In this document: positions 46,101 to 59,100 of the stretch, piece by piece
How positions within the stretch are numbered: the stretch's first letter is position 1
Layout: every line of letters starts with the position of its first letter
NCBI RefSeq assembly: GCF_008831285.2
Contig: NC_045142.1
Span: forward strand, 19,095,354 to 19,159,353
From: Nymphaea colorata
Taxonomy: Eukaryota > Streptophyta > Magnoliopsida > Nymphaeales > Nymphaeaceae
Reading direction: 5' to 3'
Length of the DNA: 64,000 nucleotides
The notes under the pieces: model-generated
The model's database searches: none
What the model saw: only the letters and a program-made list of their open reading frames with translations
What the model was told of the DNA's origin: nothing
Made by a program: the position numbers and the translations under genes

Positions 46101-48536
46101 CCTATGGTAAAAACATATGTTTGATAGATTAAGTCAAAATCATGTCCACCACTCAAAAGTATGGCTTTTAGGCACCTAGATTTGTTTAAGACATAAGCTG
46201 AGAGATACCAATTGCCCGTGTTTGTATACGTATAATAGAGAAGTCACAAACAGCTTATATCCCAGAAAAATATCAGCACCTACAGAACATACTTTGACAT
46301 GATTTTTTGACCTAATTGAAACATATAAATGTCTTAATCATCTCTTCCTTGTTATGAACCACATTATGGTTCAATAGAAGTCAAAAAGACAAAAAGCTTG
46401 AATGTTTGGCCGCCAAACTTTTGGCATAATATAAGATATTCAGTTTGCTAGTGTACAAAACACGGTTGATCCACAAAAAAATGAACAGCCTACATCATAT
46501 GATTCATAACTTGATGATCAAAGAATCAAGTTCTCTTAGAAAAAAGTATTAAAACCAGAACATGGCTTCTAACAAGAGATAGCAAATACATATATTTGCA
46601 TAGATTAAGTCAAAGTGTGGCTTTCTAGGTGCCTAGATTTGTCTCAGAAATGGGCGGTCTAGGAGATACCAATTGCTCATGTGTGTATATGTACAACAGA
46701 GAAGTCTGAAACAGTTTACATCCCAGAAAAATATTGACACTCGAAAAAACATATTTTGACATTATTTTGACATAATTTCTAGATGCATAGATACCTTTAT
46801 CATCTCCTCCCCGTTAATACTTTAGTTTGAATAAAATTCAGAGGATTTTTTGCTATCAAGCTTTTGGCATAATATGAGATTCAATTTGCTTGCATAAAAA
46901 ACACCTTTATCAGTAAACTGTCATTTTTAATATAGTTGGCTGATTAAATCAATTAGAACATTATAGCTACGAAGTTAAATTAAATAGATAAAGCATTTCA
47001 AAGCCATAAAAAAGAGGTGTCTGGGATATGAACTTTCCTGTATAAGTGTGTATGCAGTAGTAAAGTTAAGCATGTGTATATTTATCATGCATTCTGTATA
47101 GATGTGGACATACACAGAAAAATAACAACTATAATGATAATAACACTAATATGAAGAAAAATTATTGTATTATTATTATCATTATTATTCATTGATATTG
47201 AGAGTGACCAGCTTGAATAACTCAGTCTATCTCTGCGTTGGCATGGTTGAATGTGAAAATGGAAACATGTAAACGTTCTGACTTGGAAAGGATTGAAGTT
47301 GGACAACTTGGACAAGTTCCGATTTAGGTTGCCAAGTTTGCCACTATGCAAAGATACTACAAATTGTTTCTTCAGCTAAGGCACTTAATCAGTCACATAA
47401 AATAAAGCAAAAGAAGCACCTGAAGCCTTGTCTTTATCGTATCCAATGGAGTTGTAAGAACTGATGAGCAGGCACCAGCCATTGTTCCTGCTGCTGCCTG
47501 AACTGTGACCATCTCTAAATGAGATGGGCTTTTCCCTCCATCATTTTGGTACCCCAAGCTCCTAAATCAGGTTATGTAAACAGATAATAATGTCAACCAG
47601 AATACTTCTAAGGAGGGATCCAAAATAGAAAACTGACAACCATGAAACCAGAAGATACCTCCAGATGACATGTTGTGCCGCGCCATACGCACCCCACCAT
47701 AATGCTGATGCAGGAGAGTAGGTAACAATTGTCATTCCAAAACCTCTATATAATCCACGGAAGCCCTCAGCATTCAGCACTTTTCGGATAACATCAAATG
47801 GACCACTACATGGTATGGTTCCAGGAAGTCCTTGCACCATTAGTCGCTGGCAAACCTGCAAAATATTAAATCCAGGAAGCAAGTGCATCAAATTTATAAG
47901 TGATGGACGAAAGACCTGCACAAAACAGAAAGAAAAGAAAGATTTTGATAGTTAACCATGTCTAGGAAAAATACAAACTACCCATTCATGAATTTTTTTC
48001 ATTCCAGGATTTAAATAATATAAGAAACACTTACTCTTTCAAGGTTTAACACTACATCAGAAAAGCATGTGTAGAAGAGCTATTTATTCAACAAAACTTT
48101 CAAAGGAAACAAGTGCCAGCAGAGCATTTCTTTCAACAAACTTCCCAATGAGGCAAACTCATCAGTCCAGAATCTACTTGTGCTTGGTCCCCCAGACCCA
48201 GAGGAACAATAGGGGAAAACCCAAGAAGATTGGAAAGCTAAAAGCCTAAAATGCTTCACCAAGTGATTTAATCCAAGCTGTCGGAACATGCACAGATTTA
48301 ACAACTGCATAGTAACACCTGGAGCCACTCATTTAGAGCCAAAGCATCGGAGAACCTAACTGATTTTACCAGAAAAATTCTAGGAAACACATGATTGCAT
48401 AATTTATTACTACTTTTCATATATCTCTTAACTTTTGAATTCTCAAGATTTTATTGAGAACCAGAGAACTATATTTGTTGATATTATGATAGCTTGTGAA
48501 TTAATTGCTAATGTTGTTGTTTTTGGATAATTTTTG

Positions 48537-48567
<31 letters not shown>

Positions 48568-51500
48568 CCCCTGCCGTATGTGCACCCAAGTTTTTCTATA
48601 TATATATATACATATACCCCTGCTGTATGTGCACCCAAGTTTTTCTCGAACCGCTGACCCACGTCCATACCTGTGTGACAGCTCCCACTCCTTTTTAAAG
48701 GAGAAAAGGAAAAGGATGAGCTCTCCTTAGAGCTCCAGCCTAGAGAGACATGTGTCTCTTCTCCCTCTTGTTCCTCAACTTCACTTTCTTCTTCAACACC
48801 TTCAACTTATTTTGTGTGGTTCAGAAAAAAAAAAAAAAAAAAAAAGGTATATTGTCTTCCCTTTGGTTTTGGTTACAGCCCATGCTTACTTTAGGACCAG
48901 CGCTCTTGGCTTCATTCTCCATAATGCCACTTTCTTCTTGAATTTGGGACAATCTAAGCTTTTTATGTCCCAGTTCTTGCCAAAATGACAAAAAATGTTT
49001 CTTCTTCCTCCCTCAGTTTTGTTTGTTCTAAGAGTATGGAGGTCTACATGTCATCACATAGTCATCGGGTCTTGAGACAGAAAAAATGTTTTTAACTTTT
49101 TTCACCATATGTAGACATGTTTCTTCTTGGCATACTTGAGGAGTTTCCTCGAAAAAATGCATTGAGAATCTATAAATGATTGAAGTCCTAACTTGTTCTG
49201 TTCAATATTGGAGGAAGAAAGGGACGTGAGAGAGAGAGAGAGAGAGAGAGGAAACTTTCAGATTGCATTCACGTAACTCTAATCTCATATTAAAAGAGAT
49301 TAGGGTGTTGACTACATATTTACAATTTCAGTCCACTAAAATATAAGAAAACAATAAGTAGAGCCTTGTCCACTTTCTAATATTTCAAAAAGACTCAAAT
49401 TGACTCTAAAAAACTTTAACACTCCTCATGCGCAGCTTGTTACATGCTCTCAAGAAACCTCCAATGGGAAGCGCCATAGTAAACATATCAGATGCTTGAT
49501 CTTCAGAGGAAACGTGGATATTGCTAATGACTCCTTGTACCAAGTCTCGAACATAATGGCAATCCACTTCAATGTGTTTCGTCCTTTCATAAAAGACAGG
49601 TTATTTGCAATGTAGGTAGTTGCTTTGTTATCACAATACATCTTCATAGGAAGTTTCACTGAAATTTCCAATTCTAGAAGCACTGATTTGACCCATGACA
49701 TTTCAGCCGCCGTTTGAGCCATAGCTCTATATTCAGACTCAGCACTCGATCTAGCAACCACATTCGGTTTCTTGCTCCTCCAAGGAATAAGATTCCCGCC
49801 AATAAAGATGCAAAAACCTGTAGTAGATCTCCTATCATTTACTAACCCTGCATAATCAGCATCACTATATGCTTCTATGTTCACATATTCTCCTTTTTTG
49901 AACCATAACCCCTTTCTTGGGGCTGATTTCAAGTATTTTATCGCCATTAAAGCAGCCTCCCAATGAACTTTCCGAGGTTTCTCCATGAATTGACTAAGCT
50001 TATTTATAGCAAAGCTGATGTCTGGACGAGCAATGGTCAAATATAAAAGTTTCCTTATCAAAGATCTGTAAGAACGAGAGTCAACAGCCTCTGATTCATC
50101 ATCATGCATATGAATTCGAGGATTCATAGGAAGTGTAGCAGGTTTGGCTCTCAATAACCCAGTTTCCTTGCAGAAGATCAAGAACATATTTCCTTTGAGA
50201 CATCACAATCCCTTTACTACTACGAGCCACTTCAATACCAAGGAAATATCGAAGTTGACCAAGATCTTTTGTGACAAAGTGTTTCTGTAAGAACTCCTTT
50301 ATCTGAGCTATCTCTTGAGTACTTTCTCCAGTGAGAACAATATCATCAACATATACAATCAATATCACTATATCAAAAGTCCCTCGCTTGATAAACAACG
50401 AGTGATCAAGCTGGGATCTTTGAAATCCACATTTAGAGACAACCTCACTTAGCTTATGAAACCATGCACGGGGACTTTGTTTAAGTCCATAGATAGCCTT
50501 TTTTAGTTTGCATACCTTAGAACACTCCCCCTGTCGTTCAAAACGAGGTGGTTGTTGCATATAGATTGTTTCAGAGAGATCACCATATAAAAATGCATTT
50601 TTCACATCAAGCTGAAAAAGGGGTCAATCCTACTGAATTGCGAGAGATATAATTAGGCAAATAGTACATAACCGTGCCACAGGCGAAAACGACTCGAAGA
50701 AGTCCACCCCATAAGTCTGGGTGTAGCCTTTAGCCACACGACGAGCTTTGAATCGCTCTACAGACCCATCAGAATGATATTTGATTGTGAATACCCATTT
50801 GGAACGGACAACATCACAATCTGCACAATGAGTCGAGCCAACTCGGGCTCGACTCGAACTCGCTCGAAAAAGCTCGGCTCGAGCTCGACTCATTTATAAA
50901 CGAGTCGAGTTCAAGCTGAAAGTTAAACTCGTATCAATAAACGAGTCGAGTTCGAGTTGCAAGAACTCGACTCGTTTAAACTCAACTCGACTCGTTATAT
51001 TAAATCGATTAAATTGGATAAACAGGATCGTGAAACCGGTTCACCGGTTTAGGGTAAAAACTTTTTTCTCTTCCCATTCGGTCTTCACTCTTTCTTCTTT
51101 TTGTTCACTCTTCCTTCTTCCCGTCTGCTCTCTCCCTTGTTGTCTTCCCTCTTCCGTCGACCACGACCTAAGGCCACTTGCTGTCTTCCAACTGCTCTCT
51201 CTCTTCCGTTGCTGCTGCCTTCTCTTGTCGGCCGCCGCTACTTCCTCAGACACATCCGTCGCCTTTCCCCTTCTCTCGTTATTGCTGCCTCAAACGCATT
51301 AGTGGTCCCTCTCGCTCTTGCTGCACCTCCTGCTCCTGCCTTCACACCAGCTACCCCTTCGGCCTTCCTTTTTTCTTCTCCATGTTGTTCTTCTTCTTCT
51401 TCCTCCTCCCAATTGATTTTGCCCAAATGAAACCCGCCAGAAATCAGACGCATCCGTCGCCTTTCCCCTTCTCTCGCTGCTGCTGCCTCAGACGCCATCA

Positions 51501-54500
51501 ACGCACGCATTCACTGCTCTTGAGGGATTGTTTGCTACCTCCTCCTTTCCCCTTCCACAAGGTTTACAGGTCTTCTCGCTCTCCTTCTCTTTCTCTCTAC
51601 TGCTTCGTGGCATAGCCCCTTCTTCTTCTGTGAGTTTTTTCGAGTTTTTTGTTGAACTATGTTGCATTGATGATGTATGTGACAAAATAAAGGGTATGAT
51701 TATGTGTTTGATTACAACGAGAAATAGGTTTTCCTGTTCACATGCAGAGAAGTAGATGGTTGAAAAACACACAGATGCAAGAAACGAGTTAATCGAGTTA
51801 AAAGGAAGGAGCAAGAAGAGTTTTGTGGCGTAGATGCAGTAAACGAGTTAAGCGAGTCGAGCTCGAGCTTGTGTTAGGCAGCTCGACTCGAGTTCGAGTC
51901 GAGTTCGAGCTCGAGCTCTTTGAGCCGAGTCGAGTTCGAGCTCGAGCTGGGCAAACTCGAGCTCGACTCGGCTCGTGTGCAGCCCTAAACAGTAGATCTA
52001 CCAAGACCCAAGTCTCCCTAGAAAAAAGAGCATTCATTTTTCATGCACAGCGTGCTTCCATCGTGAATCTAATAAAGTTTGGTGGTGAGAGGTCGGAATA
52101 GTATGACTAGCCATAGCTCGATCAAACTGCACCAAACTTGTGCTCAAATGATCCATAGAAACCGAGTTAGAAATCGGATGCCTTGTGCACTGTCGCTGGC
52201 CCTTGCAAATAGCAATAGGAGATCATCTGCAGAATAGTCATCATTTCTTCCTGAGTCAGTCTTATCATTAGAAATTACCTCATGAGAATACGTTGGTGGG
52301 CGGTTAGGAGAGGGACCTTGACACTGGGTATAGACTATTGGAGTCAAAAAAACGATCACCTGACAATGGTGGAGAGGACGGGATCGACTCAAGTGACACT
52401 GGGGGATTAGAAAAAGGAACAGACGCAGGAAGCTCAGACACAGTGGTACTTGGAGCGGAAAAATAAGGACGAGACTCAAAGAATGTAACATCTGCACTGA
52501 CAATCTCTTTCTTGGTATGGGGATCAAAGCATCGATAGCCTTTTTGATTGGCAGAATATCCAATGAACATACATTTGACAGCTTGGGCAGCAAGTTTGTT
52601 TTTGTTTGGGCCCAAGATGTGTGCAAAACAAGTGCATCCAAATACTTTGGGAGGTATATGAAATAATGGTCGATCTGGATATAGTATTTGAATGGGGATG
52701 CGTTCTTGGATGGCAGACGAGGGCAATCTGTTGGTGAGATAACATGCGGTAAGAATAGCATCACCCCAAAAATAGGCAGGCATATGAGTGTGCAACATGA
52801 GGGTACGGGCCACATTTAGAAGTTGTCGTTGTTTGCGTTCAGGAACACCATTTTGTTGGGATGTGTGGGGACATGTATATTGTGGTCGAATCCCATGATT
52901 GGCATAAAATTAGAGTAGAACTGAAGATTTAAATTCAAGAGCATTATCAGTGCGAATATTTTTTACAACACCAAACTGAATTTTTATTTCATTGACAAAT
53001 TTCTGAAGAATATAGATGACTTCAAACCTGTCCCGTAACAAAAATACTCAACTGACTCTAGTAAAATCATCAACCAAGACAAGGAAATACCAGAAACGTG
53101 AACGACAGGAAACACGACGTGGACCCCAAACATCAACATGCAGAAGATCAAAGGGACTTTGACTCGATGGACTCTGACTTGAAGGGAAACTACTACGTGT
53201 ATGCTTGCCTAACTGGCATGCATCACATAAGAATGACTGACGCAGGAATATATGGAAAAATGTGACGAAGCTTGGACACAAAAGGATGACCCAGTCTGAG
53301 ATGCCAATGCAAAGAAGAAGGCTTCGACGTGAAAGAGGATGCAGCAACATCTACAGGGACAGAGAGAAAATAGAGCCCCTCCCTTTCATGGCCGCCACCA
53401 ATCATCTTCCCAATTTGTAAATCCTGAAAAGAACATGAACCAAGATCAAAAATGACTCTACACTGTAAATTTTTAGCCAATCGCTTAACAAATAACAGGT
53501 TAACAGGAAATTGAGGAGCATATAGCACGTGTAATGGTGCCAAAAGGTGTGAGATAGATATCACTATGGATCAGAATAGGGGACAACTTGCCATCAGCCA
53601 ACCTGACGTGCTGTGGTGTAGTGAACCTGGTAAATGATAAAAACATCTGTGGCTGATTACAACAATGCCTAGATGCTCCTGAGTAAATCATCCAAATCAT
53701 ACTTGGGCCACTGGTAAGGGCACCAACAGAGAGAACCGAGTCTATAGCACCTATGCTGGTTGAGGCAGGAGTAGATTTCTGAGCAAGAACCAGATCATAT
53801 TATTTCTTGCTTAAGTTGAGATAATACGATGGAGATATAGGAGAACAGGTAGGAGACTCAACCATAGCATGTGTAGACTGTGACAAAGTTGCAGTAGATG
53901 AAGAAGACCCTTCTGACCTACTACCGTCAGCCATAAAAAAAATTGTACTTGAACACACAGACCACAACCAAATGATGTGCATCAGGTTGAACACAAACAC
54001 AAAAATAGCAGACTATTTTCAGACATTGAAAGCAGGCAACACTTTCAGATGTCGATAATAGGCAGCAAACAAGCACAGGTTTGACAGCAAAGAAAAAAAA
54101 AATTGTCTCACTTCAACACTGCAGAGAAAAGACTGAAACTTGCTACCACGACATACCTTTGCCTGTGGAAATCCACCAAGCACCACACGACTAGACAGAT
54201 CTGAACGTCTAAGAACTTCTTCCAAGGCAACAAAGGTCAGATCTGATGACTGAAACTTCTTCACCCAACGACAAAAGACTGCTGCTACTCCATTAGCAGT
54301 AGCTCACACCTCACAAAGCCTCACTTTACTGATTTCACATTCACGATTTGCAAATATTGCTCCTCAAGTCAAACTGCATCTTCAACCAGCAACATGACTC
54401 CACACACAACAACATCTCACGTCACACTATACCCACAACCAGCAGATTAACTCTGCCCCACACGACCTTATGCAGCGACAACAAAAAAAAAGGCAGATCT

Positions 54501-56146
54501 GATGTATCACGTCACAGATTGTCTTCCACAGCAGAAAAAAAATCAGATCTCTTTAGGGCAGATTTGATACATAACGTCATAGGTTTTCTTCCACGGCAGC
54601 AGAAAATCAGATCTGAGCGACATAGATATTCTTCCACGGCAACAAAAACTCATATCTGATACATCCTGATCAGATCCACCATCTTCTTTCAGGCAGCAAC
54701 TTCATCAACGTTTCTCTGTCTTCCACGGCAATAGCAACACAAGGGTGCTGATCACGTTTCTACATGTTAAACGTGATTAGCCCCTTTCCACCAAACAATC
54801 AACTTGCTTGTTTTGTACGTGATTAGCCTCATTCCACCAAACAATCAACTTGCTTGTTTTGTAAACAACAGAAACCCTAGGCGTGAAACCCTAGATCGCA
54901 CAGCCCTAGGTCTGTTGCTCTGATACCATGTTCAATATTGGAGGAAGAAAGGGACATGAGAGAGAGAGAGAGAGAGAGAGAGAAAACTTTCATATTGCAT
55001 TCACGTAACCTTAATCTCATATTAAAAGAGATTAGGGTGTTGACTACATATTTACAATTTCAGTCCACTAAAATATAAGAAAACAATAAGTAGACCCTTG
55101 AACACTTTCTAATATTTCACAAAGACTCAAATTGACTCTAGAAAACTTTAACATGTTCAAACTTCGATCTTAGGCCAAAAAGAAAAATATAGAGATTTTT
55201 CTTTATTTTGTTTGATGGGTTTAACCTTCCCATTTGGCACCACTTACAAACCCCAAAATCTTTTGCTATGAAAATGTTTCTTCATAGTACCGGGCTGCAT
55301 CATGTAATTGGAATCATTTGGATTGAATGAGATAACAAGCATGGGTTCCATTTCAGCCATTTTGAATCACACTTACGGAAGAAGAATCTTATCAGAACCT
55401 TCTTTATAAAACTCTTAAAGAATCAAAGTGTTAGCCACCGCCTGCTAACTTCCACCTGCTATCAGAAATACTCACCCAAACACACACTGCCCTAACTTAG
55501 TTAGATTGACCCTCATCAGAGGAAATTCTCTGTTACATCAATAACCCCCTTGCACCCTCCCAATTCCGTTATTTAAAGACATTTTTCTGGGTCAGCCCAG
55601 TAGACCCAATCCAGACCCGATTCTACAACCGAAACCTGGACACTAACACAAAGAATCAAGATGATCACAGACTTACAAATGCAGCAACAAGGCTATCCGC
55701 AGCAAGCATGCAGCCCTTAGTAGCCAAGATTTAATCGTATGTAATGAAATAGAAACCAGCAAAATTCTAGAAGAACACAAGGTTCAAAGAAAGATCCTAA
55801 TCACAAACTACTAGAGCACGAACGAGCCTAGTCACAAAAGACTAAACTAAAACACTCTAATCTCACATTTGAAATACTAAAGATAGAATAAAACTCTCGT
55901 ATTATAACATAATTTAATATGAAACCATGAATTATAATTTGTGTACATCAATGACGTACATATACAACAAAGAGAAATGAGGGAGACACATAGGCTGAAG
56001 AAGACAAACCTTTGAAGACCCAAAAGCTAGTTCAGCTGACAGTAGAACTAGCCATTGGGAGCTCAACAGTTTAACAGTCAACCAAAAAAAAAAAAAAGAA
56101 CAGAACAAAACACACACACACATATATACATATATTATACACAGGA

Positions 56147-56183
<37 letters not shown>

Positions 56184-59100
56184 TATATATATATATTACA
56201 CACAGGAACATACAACAAAAAGATTATATTTCTATCTTTTAGTACATATCAATATATATATATATATATATTACACACAGGAACATACAACAAAATATAT
56301 TTATATCTTTTAGTACATATCCTATGAGATACTCTGAGATATGGTTTCTATTACTGACATTTAACGCCCTGGTTCATCATATGTACGATGGTGCCCTCAT
56401 ACATACAATATCCAAAATATTGGCAGATAACAAGCATAACATGGTTATCCATTACAGAAACACATTAAAATTATAGCATTTTCGCATCTGTAGCACTGGA
56501 ACTAATAATGTAGTAACTATATATTTCACATAAACTCATCATTGAAAGAGATCTGGAGATTTCCAATAGATTATTATACAAAGAATGAAATAAGAAAAAA
56601 GCTCACCACATCTAAAGGCACAAAATATGCACCTGAAACTAGATTGGACACCAAACCTGCTACACCATTTGCCAAAGCGATCCGGGTTGCCTCAGGCATA
56701 TCTGAGTCATTGATGGATCTCAATACCAAATTCTTCGAAACTTCAAGGGATGTTAAGTACAACACTCGACCGGGCATTGATCCAATGGCAGCTGTGCCAA
56801 AACCTCTGAAAACTCCACGAACCCCATCGTTCTTCAAAATATTTTGAAATAGAGAAAAGCCATGCATGTGATCAAAACCAGAACCAGCAACCTGCAATCT
56901 AGTCTTCACAACTGCTATTGGATGAAGAAAGGCTGACTGAATGGTGAAAAGGACAGCGCCAATAACATGAAACCTTGTCTTATCCAACCTATAAATCATG
57001 ACCAGAAAACAAAATGTAAGTTCATGTATTTTGATTGAATCCCAAGAATCAGAAGCCAAAGTAACTGTCACTGAGAAGGTCATCACATATATCTCATCCT
57101 GTGGACAAGTGGGTCAGTTATAAGACTTTCACTTTGGATCCCCAATCCTTTTCTGCAAAAATTCTGAACAAGTAGAACCCAAAATATTTTCCTCATGCTT
57201 GCCATGTAAGATGGAGTGAAGCAATGAAATGAAGAGATAACAGCTTTACATAAACGCAAAACATGGAAGATTGTAGGGAGACCATTGAATAAGACATAGT
57301 GAAATGAAGACATAGCACTTTTACACAAATGCAAAATATGGAAGATGGTAGGGAAACCATTCGCTAAGATGTAGTTGTCCTAAAATGGGTTCATAAAATA
57401 AAATATAGGCCTAATGGAAGCGCAAAGAGGAATAAAGCATTGTCACAAATATTGTTCTCAGGAAAATACCGGCGAGTCTTGGGTATTTTTTGGGAAAAGT
57501 TGTTTTGCTCAATAAAACTTAGGAAAAAATCTTGGCAAATTTAGGAAAATAATAAAACCTAAAAAATAAAGAAAATAAAATGGCAAACTAATAATCGCGG
57601 AATAAAAAAGCAAAAAAAAAAAAACTGCACAAAAATTGTGAATTCCCATTTTTGCCAAGATTTTCCATTTTCTATTTTTACTAGTTTTTCTCGTGAATAT
57701 TGCAAGATTTTTTTAAATCTTGCAGTATCTGTGATAGTGGAATAACACAATGCTTGTGTCAAAAGTTCACTCAATAGTGTGGTTTAAACTACGATGAGAT
57801 ATTTCATCATTACTTGTTGATTATTGTTGGTAATTAGACCACATTGATGTAAAAAATTCATTTTGCATGGTACTATAAAAATTGTATATGGTACACCAAT
57901 TGGAGATGCTCAAGTTGATCCTAATGTTTGTGTATGTAAGACGAAGTAGAACTATTTATTGGTTGAAGCAAGCCTCAAATTCATCGTTGGAAAACTTTTC
58001 CCCTAAAAGTTTGAATACATGGTTTATGCATTCATATCGTTGATGATTCTCTGTTTATAGAAAGGAAGGTTGTACAACATTTCTTCTATTTCTGGATGAT
58101 ATGATAATTATAGGGAATTCAAAGGACCATATTCAAGAGATTAAATTTCTCCTCAGCAAACAATTTCAAATGAGAATCTTGCAAAGTTGAAATGTTTTCT
58201 TGGAGTTGAGATTGAACAGGGAGAATGAATAAACATAGATATACTCATGATTTGCTTACCAAGAGCAATGGAATACTGCAAGCTTGTGGCCACACAACTC
58301 CAATTCATTAGAAGAGCAATAACGATGGGAAGATAATGTAGAGATTGTACAAGATATGTTCCATTCTATGATTCAAGATCTGACTTTTGCCAACTTGGAT
58401 ATACCTTTTGTACTTAACCAATTGATGCAAAACATTCAAGAGCCAAGGACTATTCACATGGAGATTGTGAAGAGCATGTTGAGATATTTAGAAGGCACTA
58501 TAGAAGATAGTTTGGTGCATAAGAAGAGGAAGAAAAATAAGATGTGTTGACTTTAATGGCATATCCGCATGATAAATAGGACCAGAGATACTGATGAAAT
58601 CATGTGAAAATCTAGTTATTGTGAATTTGCTGGTGGAAGCCATTGCCACAAATATCATTCTCAGGAAAATATCGGCAAGATTTTTTGGGGTATTTTTCAG
58701 CGAAACAGTTCTTTCTCAGCAAAAATCACAGTAAATTAAAAAAATAATAAAAACTCTAAAAGTTAGAAAAGAATAACTAAACGAGAAACTAATAGTCGCA
58801 AAAAAAATCACGATATACTCACTGGATATTCATTTTTCCAAGATTTTCCCGATATTTTCATTGTACTTGTTTTTCTCGTAAATATCATGAGATTTTCAAA
58901 AAACTAGTGATATATGTGTCAGTGGTTGAAACTTAGTTGCATGGGGCCATAGAAAGCAAAGGGAAGTTGCAAGATCAAGTATGGGGATGAAAAATAATGT
59001 AACAGCTTCCATCACATCAGTGCTTGGATTAGACATCTCTTGGTTATACTTGCAAAGTTTTACTTAGCAATGTTAAAAACATAAGGCAGAACCTGGGCAA

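Larger units (their letters stand above)
49199..55153 (-). mobile_element. full-length Ty1/copia element, TSD TGTTC
   Basis: LTRs 49199-49421 and 54929-55153 (TGTTCAATATTGG...ACTTTAACA) are highly similar. The target duplication TGTTC occurs at 49194-49198 and 55154-55158. The initiator-Met primer site (TGGTATCAGAGC-like) abuts the 5' LTR at 54918-54928. The element lies in intron 2 of the carrier gene, in the same sense as the gene, and is itself interrupted by the CTCGAG-rich element at 50820-51987. Most of gag is deleted. Confidence 0.95.
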
